NCBI GenBank assembly: GCA_903851365.1
Contig: CAINOB010000114.1
Location: 1 to 49,140, forward strand
DNA from: an uncultured Bacteroidota bacterium
GTDB lineage: Bacteria > Bacteroidota > Bacteroidia > Bacteroidales > UBA12481
Direction of reading: 5' to 3'
Length of the DNA stretch: 49,140 nucleotides
Part shown: piece by piece, positions 7,144 through 14,261 of the stretch
Layout of the letters: each line of letters opens with the position of its first letter
Numbering within the stretch: position 1 is the stretch's first letter
Position numbers and translations under genes: made by a program
Notes under the pieces: model-generated
What the model saw: only the letters and a program-made list of their open reading frames with translations
What the model was told of the DNA's origin: nothing
Database searches by the model: none

Positions 7144-9303
7144 CTAATCAAACTTGGGATAGGCGAAAATATTTAGGCCATCATTACAACCTATATATAT
7201 TCTGTTTTTATAGAATATTGGTAATGAACTTGGTGAAGCAGTCATATCAAAACGAAACCTGTTTGATCCTGTCTCGATATCGACTGCCAGGAGATTTGCT
7301 GATTTACCCTCAAAATCACCTAGAAAAAATGCCTTATGGTCAAAAATCACAGGGGACATATTACCAGCCATGGCTCTTGCAACGGTGGTTTTCCAGTTTA
7401 TATTACCTTGAATATCAAGTGAGAATATATATCCTTCTTTCAAAAAGGTGCTACCGTAAAACAGGAGTGAATTCTCCGACCTGGCTATCCTACCGGTCAT
7501 ACCTGCCCCAAACAAATAGGACCTCCCGGATATCTTACCGGAATCGGCTGAGATTGAATACAAACAAACACCAGTAGAAACGCTGTTCGGTGTGAAAAAG
7601 ACGGAACCATTAAAATAAAAGCAATCCCAGATAGAGCCTGTAGCTTCACATTTCCATAGCAACTTACCACTCTCCAGGTCCAGGGCATTAAGAACAGGCC
7701 CTTTTGTTTCTGCAGGCTCAAGGTCCAGAATTTTTATTAAAAACATTGGACAAAAGATTGTTTTCCCATCAAGGTCAGGAAATCCGAATTCCACCCCTTT
7801 CTCAGTATACACCCATTTATTTTTTCCATCAGAAACACGAATAGCAAACATGGTATCCCTGGTTGCCGTATAAAGTATTTCGTCACTAACCCTGTTAAAG
7901 ATTCCGGAATACTTACCTGATCTTTGCCACAAAACTTTACCATCAGCTTTAACCAAGGCCAGCAAACCATTGATAGTTTGGCAAAGCAAAACATCTTTAC
8001 AGGCCATATTCCTGTTCATCATAGAAATCGCATCTTTTGTAATGCATTTCCAGAGGGTATCAAAAGTTATGGCATTGATCGCAAAAACTACATTTGATTT
8101 AAAATTGGCGATATAAAGAATATCGTCATTAATCAAGAATTGCGGGGCAAACCGGGTACCCTGTGCACGACCAGGGAACTCCCATTTTTTAATCAGGTCC
8201 GGCTTGATTATTTGAACTTCAGGGAGATTTTTAGTCAGCGGTTTTTTTATGTTTTTTAATTTGGTTCGAGATATTGAATCCTGATTACCCGGTAGCGTAT
8301 TCGCCATATTGTTTTTTAAACACCGTACTGAAAATCCAGTTGTTCTATTTGCCCAGGATTCTCCCGACAAATCATCCGATTTGGCCTCCAATGACCGGTG
8401 AAAGCCTGTATAAACTTTTTCTTTAGTTCTGATGTTAACCCAACTTGTATCCATAGATGCCCAGAAATAAGAGGAATATCCAAGCTCCGTGAATCGTTTA
8501 TTTCCTTGATCTAATCGATAGCCAGCCGGCAATACTGACATTCCGGAAGAATTATCCCCATTTCCTTCCGTAAACCAATTATTGGTTGACTTCATTTTCT
8601 TCCCAACGTTTAAGCCAAGCGCCTTCTCCAAAACAGTCCATTCTTCATCCGTTGGCAAATGCCATCCATCAGGACAGATTCCCTGGTGGTTCTCGGAACT
8701 TCCATTCCATGACCGCTCCAGATATTCAGGTTCAATATCCATTGCGGTTGTCCAATCATACAGGCATCCGAATTTTTGATAATTATCTGTCGCGGCTGCC
8801 TCTGTCACATCCTCACCATCATAGTCATAAACCCAGATACCATGAATCTGGTCCTTTGGAGCATTCACCCAAGGCATATAAGCCAGGTTTTCGGCCATCC
8901 AGATCTGGTTGCCGATTTTCACCCATTTATATTTGTGCCTGTCGCGGGGGTCGGTGAATGTGTTGGCATGGTCGAGTTTATCGACGCGCGATTGAACCAG
9001 AGATATAATATCCTTTTGCTCAGGGTATTGTTCAATTACCCGGGTATAATATCCCAGAGCCTTAGCGGTACCGGCTTTTTCGCCAATCAGCCCCAGCCGG
9101 TACAGACTTTTTGCCATCAAGGCCCTGTCATCGGTTTTGGATTGCAAGATTTGTTCATACAATGATTGAGCCTTTGTCAGATTGCCATCAACCTGCTCCG
9201 CATACAAAGCCTGATAAAACATCTTCTCAGGTGAAATTTCCTGAGAAAACAGTGAAGTTCCGATGAGAACTATCAAAATCAGCAAAAAGCTTAAGCGTTT
9301 CAT
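7144..9303 (-). CDS. Secreted TPR-FISUMP protein with C-terminal PQQ-like beta-propeller (cassette 2 output)
   Basis: This 719-residue protein has a signal peptide at 1-20 and a TPR-like pair at about 25-110 (ALYAEQVDGNLTKAQSLYEQ, then ALGYYTRVIEQYP). One FISUMP domain covers about 118-330, with GNQIWMAENLAYMP, CPDGWHLPTDEEW, GMSVLPAGYR and FSVRCLKN. A charged linker follows, then PQQ-like repeats at about 370-719. The repeats show ILYIANFKSNVVFAINA, LLALVKADGKVLWQRSG, MFAIRVSDGKNKWVY, LNALDLESGKLLWK and LLAVDIETGSNRFRF. Such propellers bind partners or act as scaffolds; no enzymatic residues are evident. It lies 108 bases downstream of its regulator. Function beyond an exported envelope or surface protein is unknown. 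Confidence 0.9.
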   Translation of the reverse strand: MKRLSFLLILIVLIGTSLFSQEISPEKMFYQALYAEQVDGNLTKAQSLYEQILQSKTDDRALMAKSLYRLGLIGEKAGTAKALGYYTRVIEQYPEQKDIISLVQSRVDKLDHANTFTDPRDRHKYKWVKIGNQIWMAENLAYMPWVNAPKDQIHGIWVYDYDGEDVTEAAATDNYQKFGCLYDWTTAMDIEPEYLERSWNGSSENHQGICPDGWHLPTDEEWTVLEKALGLNVGKKMKSTNNWFTEGNGDNSSGMSVLPAGYRLDQGNKRFTELGYSSYFWASMDTSWVNIRTKEKVYTGFHRSLEAKSDDLSGESWANRTTGFSVRCLKNNMANTLPGNQDSISRTKLKNIKKPLTKNLPEVQIIKPDLIKKWEFPGRAQGTRFAPQFLINDDILYIANFKSNVVFAINAITFDTLWKCITKDAISMMNRNMACKDVLLCQTINGLLALVKADGKVLWQRSGKYSGIFNRVSDEILYTATRDTMFAIRVSDGKNKWVYTEKGVEFGFPDLDGKTIFCPMFLIKILDLEPAETKGPVLNALDLESGKLLWKCEATGSIWDCFYFNGSVFFTPNSVSTGVCLYSISADSGKISGRSYLFGAGMTGRIARSENSLLFYGSTFLKEGYIFSLDIQGNINWKTTVARAMAGNMSPVIFDHKAFFLGDFEGKSANLLAVDIETGSNRFRFDMTASPSSLPIFYKNRIYIGCNDGLNIFAYPKFD

Positions 9304-9320
9304 AAAACTAACCTATCATG

Positions 9321-9328
9321 CAAAGTTA
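9321..9328 (-). promoter_or_regulatory. Bacteroidota -7 promoter box for FISUMP gene 2
   Basis: The coding strand reads TAACTTTG (followed by C), matching TAnnTTTG, 17 bases upstream of the ATG at 9303. Only one weak TTCACG half-site is visible further up (about 9390), so unlike the other cassettes no clear direct-repeat array is seen here. Confidence 0.4.
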
Positions 9329-9411
9329 TCTCACTAATGATCGACAAGTATCAAGGTCCGATTGCGATTTGTTGGGGTTCCGTGAAATTTAAGATAATTT
9401 TATGCCGATCC

Positions 9412-10095
9412 TCACGATTCCTGAAATTTATAACCCACCCCTCTCAGGCAGACAATCCGATCCTGATCTTCAGCATTTTTAAACTTACGGCGCATTTTTG
9501 CAATGTGGGCATCAATGGTACGCGGCGTCACGTACACCTCTTTTCCCCACACCTCATTCAGAATATCATCACGCCTCAAAACCACACCCGGATGCCGCAT
9601 CAGCATGGCCATTAAATCAAATTCCAGCTGGGTCAGCTCAACAATCTCCCCGTGTAACCGGAATTCATATCTGGAAATATCAATATCAAATGGTTCCAAT
9701 TTTATCCGGTCGGCAGGTTTACCCGGATTGGATATGGTACGCCGCAGCACTGCCTTAATCCTCGATCTCAGTTCATGCGAATTAAATGGCTTAGTGATAT
9801 AATCATCGGCCCCAAGCTCCAGCCCGAGCACCTTATCGATATCCTGCGATTTTGCCGTCAGCATAATAATGGCCGTCCGGATGTTTTGGCGCCGAAGCTC
9901 CCTGCAGATTTCCAGCCCGTTCATACCGGGAAGCATCAGGTCGAGCAGGATCAGATTATGCGCCTGTTTCAAAGCCATTTCCATACCCTGATTACCATTT
10001 ACCGCAATATCAATCTCATAACCTTCCATGGCCAGATCTTCTTCCAGACTCAGTCTGATGGCCTTATCATCTTCAACAATTAGAATTTTTATCAT
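9412..10095 (-). CDS. OmpR/PhoB-family response regulator (cassette 2)
   Basis: This 227-residue protein has a receiver domain with Asp9/Asp10, phospho-acceptor Asp52 (LILLDLMLPGMNG), LTAKSQD and a KPFNSHELRSR lysine. A winged helix ends in CLRGVGYKF. The recognition helix PRTIDAHIAKMRRK is almost the same as in the cassette 3 regulator and close to PhoB. It shares an ATGA start/stop overlap with the kinase gene, so the pair is one translational unit. It is a likely candidate reader of the TTCACA repeats; that link is inference. Confidence 0.95.
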   Translation of the reverse strand: MIKILIVEDDKAIRLSLEEDLAMEGYEIDIAVNGNQGMEMALKQAHNLILLDLMLPGMNGLEICRELRRQNIRTAIIMLTAKSQDIDKVLGLELGADDYITKPFNSHELRSRIKAVLRRTISNPGKPADRIKLEPFDIDISRYEFRLHGEIVELTQLEFDLMAMLMRHPGVVLRRDDILNEVWGKEVYVTPRTIDAHIAKMRRKFKNAEDQDRIVCLRGVGYKFQES

Positions 10096-12047
10096 TTTGC
10101 AAGACTTTGATCTATTGGTAAATAAACATAAAATGAACTACCCATCCCCAGCTCACTCGACACGGTAACCCATCCCTGATGAGATTCAACAATCCTTTTT
10201 ATTAAGGTTAATCCAATCCCAGAACCTTTGATTCCTTCGTTTTGAGCATCATCAACCCGATAAAATCGTTCGAAGATCTTTTTTTGGTCCGCCGGAGCAA
10301 TTCCCCGGCCGTAGTCTTTTACCTCAATACAAATCTCTTTGTCGGTTGCGCTGAGATTTACATCGACTCTTCTGCCACCGGCAGCATATTTTCCCGCGTT
10401 ATCGAGCAGATTATATACCACCTGCCGAAGAGCGTCCTGATCTGCCATTACCTGCGGAATTGATCCGCTGACAGAAAAATTAAAGTCGAGGCCCGATTCT
10501 GCAGACCGGTTACGGTGAACATCAACCAGATTTTTAATCAGGTCGGTAGGGTCAATCTTTTTAAAATGATATTTTCTGATATCATCCTCAATTTTCGAAA
10601 AGTCCAGTATATTCTCGATCAGATGACTCAGATGATCGCATTGCTCGATCATGGAATCATAGAATTCATCTTTTTTTTCCTCAGTTCTCACGCGCCGTAG
10701 TTTCAGCAATTCCGACATGTGACGGATGGAAGTGACCGGCGATTTGAATTCGTGAGACACATTCGAAATAAAATTGGTTTTCATCCGGCTGAGGCGCAGT
10801 TCCTGGCTCAGCAGATAAATGGTAAAGATCAGTCCCATTATTAACCAGAGGACCAGTAATCCAAATACACCGGCATACAATCCTTTCCCGGATTCAAGCA
10901 ATGCCTTAAAAAAGGGTTTGGGATTGATTTGAATCTCGACTTGCCATCCGGGAAGTGGATTAGGAAACGGAAAAGGTAAAAGGGAAGTCACTCCCGGTTT
11001 GACATAATTAAATAGCACAATCCCGGAATCCTCCTTAATCTTCCAGCTGTAATGCCTCTCAGCATCAGCTGATTTGATCAGGGGTCCCAACCGATTATCA
11101 ATCATCCGGTTAAGGTCAACCAAGGCTGCCCTGATCTCTCCCGATTCAACCCTTTGGGTAACCAGCAAATCGCGGTAACCGTTCTTTGGCATATAAACCA
11201 GCTGATTACCTGGATAGGCCAGATATTCATCGGCCATCAGCAGGAATTTATTAAGATGATTGGTTCGCTGAATTGCCTGATCGAGGAGTTTGAACACAGT
11301 GTCAGCCTTCGGAATATTCACTTTCAGCTTTTGCAATTCGCTGTAAAACAGATCAAAAGTCTGAAAATTATAGGCTGATATTGGATTCAGCAGTTTAGCG
11401 GAAAAATCCTTTATTCCTGTCTTAACCTTGGCTGTATCATTAAGTGATTGATATATTTTCACTATTTCCAGTGCGGAAACCAGATTGGGCGGCAGCTGCC
11501 CGATATTTTCTGTCGGGTTAAGAAGAAGAATTTTCTGATATTCCTTCAGAGCATCGTCCAGTTTCCCTTGTTTTCGGAGTATCCGTGCCAGAGAACAGCG
11601 AGCATTAATTGCACTTGATCCCTTATCATTTCCCACGAGTTTGTTGACAAAAAAATCCTTGGCTCCTTCCAAATTATTCTCGAGAAATTCCAGTTCCCAT
11701 CCACGATCCGGACCGGCATTCAGCATTCCGTTTCCCTGATCGGTTAAAAACTTCCCCGGCAGGTAAAGAAGTTGATTTTTAACAATCCTGATATTGGAAT
11801 CACGATAGAGGACCAACGGAGAAAAAGTAGTATCGACTGACCAGTCAGCGAGTTCCTTATTGAATAATTGAAAAAAGTCCTGGGCAGCCAGATTAAGTTC
11901 CTGGCGGACCTGTTTTTCACGGAGTGCATCATCGCTTCGGATTCCGCGGTAAGCCATAAATCCCAGCACCACACCGGGAATTACCACTCCCAGTATGTAA
12001 ATAAGAATGATTCGGGTTCTTTTGGATCCGTGGTCAACCGGGTTCAT
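10092..12047 (-). CDS. Sensor histidine kinase with periplasmic TPR-like domain (cassette 2)
   Basis: This 651-residue protein has transmembrane segment 1 at about 13-32. A periplasmic region of about 365 residues includes the TPR-like CSLARILRKQGKLDDALKEY. Transmembrane segment 2 is at about 395-418. His432 lies in NVSHEFKSPVTSIRH, and the HATPase has NLLDNAGKYA, DYGRGI and GSGIGLTLI. It overlaps the regulator by 4 bases. Its N-terminal membrane segment and the following REKQVRQELNLAAQDFF resemble those of kinases 1 and 3, so all three descend from one gene. It has the shortest periplasmic part of the three. Confidence 0.94.
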   Translation of the reverse strand: MNPVDHGSKRTRIILIYILGVVIPGVVLGFMAYRGIRSDDALREKQVRQELNLAAQDFFQLFNKELADWSVDTTFSPLVLYRDSNIRIVKNQLLYLPGKFLTDQGNGMLNAGPDRGWELEFLENNLEGAKDFFVNKLVGNDKGSSAINARCSLARILRKQGKLDDALKEYQKILLLNPTENIGQLPPNLVSALEIVKIYQSLNDTAKVKTGIKDFSAKLLNPISAYNFQTFDLFYSELQKLKVNIPKADTVFKLLDQAIQRTNHLNKFLLMADEYLAYPGNQLVYMPKNGYRDLLVTQRVESGEIRAALVDLNRMIDNRLGPLIKSADAERHYSWKIKEDSGIVLFNYVKPGVTSLLPFPFPNPLPGWQVEIQINPKPFFKALLESGKGLYAGVFGLLVLWLIMGLIFTIYLLSQELRLSRMKTNFISNVSHEFKSPVTSIRHMSELLKLRRVRTEEKKDEFYDSMIEQCDHLSHLIENILDFSKIEDDIRKYHFKKIDPTDLIKNLVDVHRNRSAESGLDFNFSVSGSIPQVMADQDALRQVVYNLLDNAGKYAAGGRRVDVNLSATDKEICIEVKDYGRGIAPADQKKIFERFYRVDDAQNEGIKGSGIGLTLIKRIVESHQGWVTVSSELGMGSSFYVYLPIDQSLAK

Positions 12048-12120
12048 GCCATTAAATTACCACTAATGTTGTAAAGATTTGGCTTTTATCCAGATGAAAA
12101 ATGAAAGATCGACAGGATTG

Positions 12121-12137
12121 TGTGAAAGTTGTGTGAA
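12121..12137 (-). promoter_or_regulatory. TTCACA direct repeat upstream of kinase 2
   Basis: TGTGAA occurs at 12121-12126 and 12132-12137 on the plus strand, exactly 11 bp apart. The flanks are also alike, so the repeat unit is really TTCACACAAYY. It lies 74-90 bp upstream of the ATG at 12047, the same distance range as for kinases 1 and 3. Confidence 0.55.
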
Positions 12138-12210
12138 GAGAATCGAAACGCGTGACACGTAACATGTGACATGGAAGACGAAAAAGAAGACCGGTGGACG
12201 GAAGAAAGAG
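12138..12210. repeat. Degenerate heptanucleotide tract 4
   Basis: The plus strand runs from CGTGACACGTAACATGTGAC into GGAAGACGAAAAAGAAGACC and GGTGGACGGAAGAAAGAG. It lies between the kinase 2 control repeats and the 37-bp element copy B. The end GAAGACCGGTGGACGGAAG closely matches a stretch of tract 5, supporting a duplication of tract, element and DUF1016 start. Confidence 0.8.
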
Positions 12211-12213
12211 ATC

Positions 12214-12250
12214 ACTGTTTTTCCATTTCTGTGTTGGTTTTGCTTCTATA
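12214..12250 (+). repeat. 37-bp shared element, copy B (before the DUF1016 gene)
   Basis: It aligns gap-free with copies A (470-506) and C (13390-13426): TTTTTCCATTT near the left end and TTTTGCTTCTATA at the right. The ATG of the DUF1016 gene follows 17 bases later. The same element before a toxin-antitoxin pair and before a nuclease suggests it is tied to accessory-gene insertion or to a shared mode of expression. Confidence 0.6.
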
Positions 12251-12267
12251 CTGATAAATATAAAATC

Positions 12268-13290
12268 ATGGCAGCAACAAAGGAATATTTCGATTTTATT
12301 GGATCGGTTAAGGATCGGATCCGATCGGCACAGTATGCGGCATTAAAGGCGGTAAACAAAGAACTTGTGGGTCTTTACTGGGATATTGGAAGAATGATAT
12401 CCGAGAAACAGAAGGAGTTAGGATGGGGAAAGGCAGTCGTTAGGAATATTTCCAGCGATCTGCAATCTGAATTTCCAGGCAAGTCGGGATTCTCAGCCAG
12501 GAATTTATGGTTAATGGTAAGGTTATACACAGAATACAAGGACGATACAAAAGTGCAACCACTGGTTGCACAAATAGGATGGGCGAACAACCTTATGATT
12601 TTTTCGAAATGTCAGTCCACCGACGAGCGCAGTTTCTATATGGTTTCGTCTAAAAAATTCGGTTGGACTAAGCGGGTTTTGGAACACCAAATCGATAATA
12701 AAACTTATGAAAAGCATCTCCTTAATCAAACAAACTATGATAATCTGCCTTCCGAAAAATTCAGTGATCAGAAAGTTCTGGCAATCAAGGACCATTACAC
12801 CTTCGATTTTCTGGAACTTTCAGAGAAACACTCTGAACGCGAACTGGAGGAGGGGCTAATTCGGAATATGCAGCAATTTCTCCTGGAACTTGGAGGTGAT
12901 TTTGCTTTCCTTGGCAGCCAATATAAAATCACCGTTGGTTCTCAGGATTTTTATATCGACCTGCTACTATTTCATCGTCGTCTTCAAAGCCTGGTCGTTA
13001 TTGAATTGAAAGCCGGAGCTTTTAAACCTGAATACAAGGGAAAACTCGAATTCTATCTCAATGTTCTAAATGATACTCACCGGCTTTCATATGAAAATGA
13101 GGCAATTGGAATGATTATTTGCAAGAACAAGGACCGAATCGTTGTCGAATATGCTTTGAAGAAATCCCAAAATCCCATTGGCATTGCGAGTTACAGCACC
13201 AGTCCGGACTTACCTGAGTATTATGATAAGGCCCTACCATCTGTAAAGCAGATTGAGCGGGGGCTGGGGTTTTTGAGGAGAGACGAGTGA
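12268..13290 (+). CDS. DUF1016 / YhcG-family PD-(D/E)XK nuclease
   Basis: This 340-residue protein has the N-terminal DUF1016_N helical domain (KEYFDFIGSVKDRI, LVGLYWDIGRMI, GFSARNLWLMVRLY). The C-terminal PD-(D/E)XK nuclease fold starts near 195. Candidate metal-site residues are Asp231 (DFYIDLLLF) and Glu246/Lys248 in VVIELKAG. Length and motifs match complete family members. The family occurs near restriction-modification and defence genes; its biological role is not settled. The ATG at 12268 is chosen because MAATKEYFDF aligns with the truncated copy at 13445; the frame upstream runs through repeat DNA. The last codons and the stop lie in a heptanucleotide tract. Confidence 0.92.
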   Translation: MAATKEYFDFIGSVKDRIRSAQYAALKAVNKELVGLYWDIGRMISEKQKELGWGKAVVRNISSDLQSEFPGKSGFSARNLWLMVRLYTEYKDDTKVQPLVAQIGWANNLMIFSKCQSTDERSFYMVSSKKFGWTKRVLEHQIDNKTYEKHLLNQTNYDNLPSEKFSDQKVLAIKDHYTFDFLELSEKHSERELEEGLIRNMQQFLLELGGDFAFLGSQYKITVGSQDFYIDLLLFHRRLQSLVVIELKAGAFKPEYKGKLEFYLNVLNDTHRLSYENEAIGMIICKNKDRIVVEYALKKSQNPIGIASYSTSPDLPEYYDKALPSVKQIERGLGFLRRDE

Positions 13291-13383
13291 CAGGTGACAG
13301 GTGACGGGAAGACGGTAGAAGAAGATCGGTGGACGAAGAAGAAGACCGGAAGACGGAAGACGGAAGACCTCAGACGAAAGAAA
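13284..13383. repeat. Degenerate heptanucleotide tract 5, overlapping the DUF1016 stop codon
   Basis: GAGTGACAGGTGACAGGTGA and then GGAAGACGGAAGACGGAAGA show a clear 7-base period. The tract begins inside the last codons of the DUF1016 gene, so part of the C-terminal RRDE is encoded by repeat sequence. Confidence 0.85.
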
Positions 13384-13389
13384 AGAATC

Positions 13390-13426
13390 GCCATTTTTCT
13401 ATTTCGGGACTGCTTATGCATCTATA
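13390..13426 (+). repeat. 37-bp shared element, copy C (before the truncated DUF1016 copy)
   Basis: It aligns without gaps with copies A and B; GCCATTTTTC at the left and TGCATCTATA at the right are identical to copy A. The ATG of the DUF1016 fragment is 18 bases downstream, compared with 17 for the intact gene after copy B. This supports duplication of the whole tract-element-gene unit. Confidence 0.6.
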
Positions 13427-13444
13427 TAATCAAAAACAATTTTC

Positions 13445-13582
13445 ATGGCATCAACTAAGGAATATATGGATTTTATTGGTTCGGTCAAGGATCGTATCGG
13501 GTCGGCTCAGTATGAGGCGCTAAAGACCGAAAAGGAGATCAGGGAAATTTCTTATAAATATCCTTCCGATGCTGAAGCCTGA
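13445..13582 (+). pseudogene. Truncated 5' copy of the DUF1016 nuclease gene
   Basis: The frame from the ATG at 13445 reads MASTKEYMDFIGSVKDRI and continues GSAQYEALK, matching residues 1-27 of the DUF1016 protein at 12268. About four in five bases are identical. Similarity then fades near 13525-13535, and the frame ends at 13580-13582 after a stretch antisense to the end of the RelE-type toxin gene. The copy is offset 1177 bases from the intact start. The most likely history is tandem duplication followed by loss of the 3' part when the toxin-antitoxin module joined here. The 45-residue product is unlikely to work. Confidence 0.8.
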
Positions 13583-13805
13583 CCAGTATCATGGTATCAG
13601 TTTCAAGAAAAAGGCCAAGCCTGTAATTCCCAAGTTTTATTCTGTAAGCACATGGATGTCCTTTTAACTTTTTCAGATTGGGAATCTCAGTCATTATATT
13701 GACCGATTTCAGCAATACGATTATTTCTGATAATTTGCGGAGAGTAGATTTATTGCTGATGCACTTGATATCAGATAAGAAGGACCTTTCAAATAGAACT
13801 TTCAT
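13539..13805 (-). CDS. RelE/ParE-family toxin
   Basis: This 88-residue protein has the family pattern: an N-terminal MKVLFERSFLSDIKCI strand-helix, central KKLKGHPCAYRIKLGNYRLGL, and a C-terminal MILVRLQHRKDIYKKFP. The C-terminal RLQHRKDIYKKFP corresponds to the usual HRxxxY active-site end of RelE-like mRNA interferases. The antitoxin gene lies 3 bases upstream, giving antitoxin-first order as usual for relBE/parDE. Its last 44 bases overlap, antisense, the tail of the truncated DUF1016 frame. RelE and ParE activities cannot be told apart from sequence alone. Confidence 0.88.
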   Translation of the reverse strand: MKVLFERSFLSDIKCISNKSTLRKLSEIIVLLKSVNIMTEIPNLKKLKGHPCAYRIKLGNYRLGLFLETDTMILVRLQHRKDIYKKFP

Positions 13806-13808
13806 ATC

Positions 13809-14006
13809 CTATTGTTGGAGTGCCTCACTTATTTCCTGGTCGGAAACATAGTCACCTTTGCGATCCTGAAGCATATTCTTCAAAAGCTCAAAATCTTCCT
13901 TTTCCTCGTCATCAAGAATTTGGGCTTCATAACCAAGCTTTTGAATCAAACTGGATAAAAACTCCAGGTCTTTATCTGTCGTCGGTGTGATAATAATGGA
14001 TTTCAT
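13809..14006 (-). CDS. Small acidic antitoxin partner of the RelE/ParE toxin
   Basis: This 65-residue protein starts at the ATG at 14006 (MKSIIITPTTDKDLEFL); the frame upstream runs through repeat DNA and is discarded. It has an N-terminal beta strand, a helix (LEFLSSLIQKLGYEAQIL), an acidic stretch (DDEEKEDFELLKNML) and the C-terminal YVSDQEISEALQQ. It has no recognisable DNA-binding motif and resembles small partners of RelE toxins common in Bacteroidota. The assignment rests on size, charge and the 3-base spacing to the toxin gene. A palindrome 49 bases upstream (14055-14074) may be its operator. Confidence 0.8.
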   Translation of the reverse strand: MKSIIITPTTDKDLEFLSSLIQKLGYEAQILDDEEKEDFELLKNMLQDRKGDYVSDQEISEALQQ

Positions 14007-14054
14007 TCTATTAAGGAAACAATAAGTGTAAAGATAAGGAAAAAAAACTTGGCG

Positions 14055-14074
14055 TTCCCAGTATCTATTGGGAA
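14055..14074. promoter_or_regulatory. Inverted repeat upstream of the second toxin-antitoxin pair
   Basis: TTCCCA-GTATCTAT-TGGGAA has perfect 6-bp arms around an 8-base spacer, 49 bases upstream of the antitoxin ATG. The same TTCCC/GGGAA arms occur before higBA with a 5-base spacer. An operator role is inferred from position. Confidence 0.4.
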
Positions 14075-14133
14075 GAAGACGAGGAAGAAGACCGGGAGAC
14101 GAAAGACGAAAGACAGTAGACAGAAGAAAGACC
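14071..14133. repeat. Degenerate heptanucleotide tract 6
   Basis: The plus strand reads GGAAGAAGACGAGGAAGAAG, then ACCGGGAGACGAAAGACGAA and related purine units with 7-base drift. It fills the gap between the antitoxin start and the terminator of FISUMP gene 3. Confidence 0.75.
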
Positions 14134-14197
14134 GCAAGTTGTACTTTCCGCGGCCCTGAAATCAGGGAGGGGCCAGGGGTGGGTACAATTTTGGCGC

Positions 14198-14238
14198 ACA
14201 ACCAAAAGCCCCCACCAGTTTCATCCGGCAGGGGCTTT
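14198..14238 (-). terminator. Rho-independent terminator of FISUMP gene 3
   Basis: The stem AAAGCCCC (coding strand, pairing 14231-14238 with 14205-14212) encloses an 18-base loop and is followed on the minus strand by TTTTGGTTGT. It begins 24 bases after the FISUMP gene 3 stop. A further CCCTGA/TCAGGG hairpin lies at about 14153-14167. Confidence 0.6.
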
Positions 14239-14261
14239 CGAAATTCCATGAGTTTCGATTT

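Noticed and set aside
8586-9165. Long plus-strand frames opposite the FISUMP domains (similarly at 16119-16535)
   Set aside because: They repeat at the same place opposite both paralogous FISUMP genes, as expected for antisense shadows of conserved coding DNA.
9380-9400. A TTCACA-type array before FISUMP gene 2
   Set aside because: Only a single TTCACG half-site is visible, without a phased partner, so it is not called as a site.
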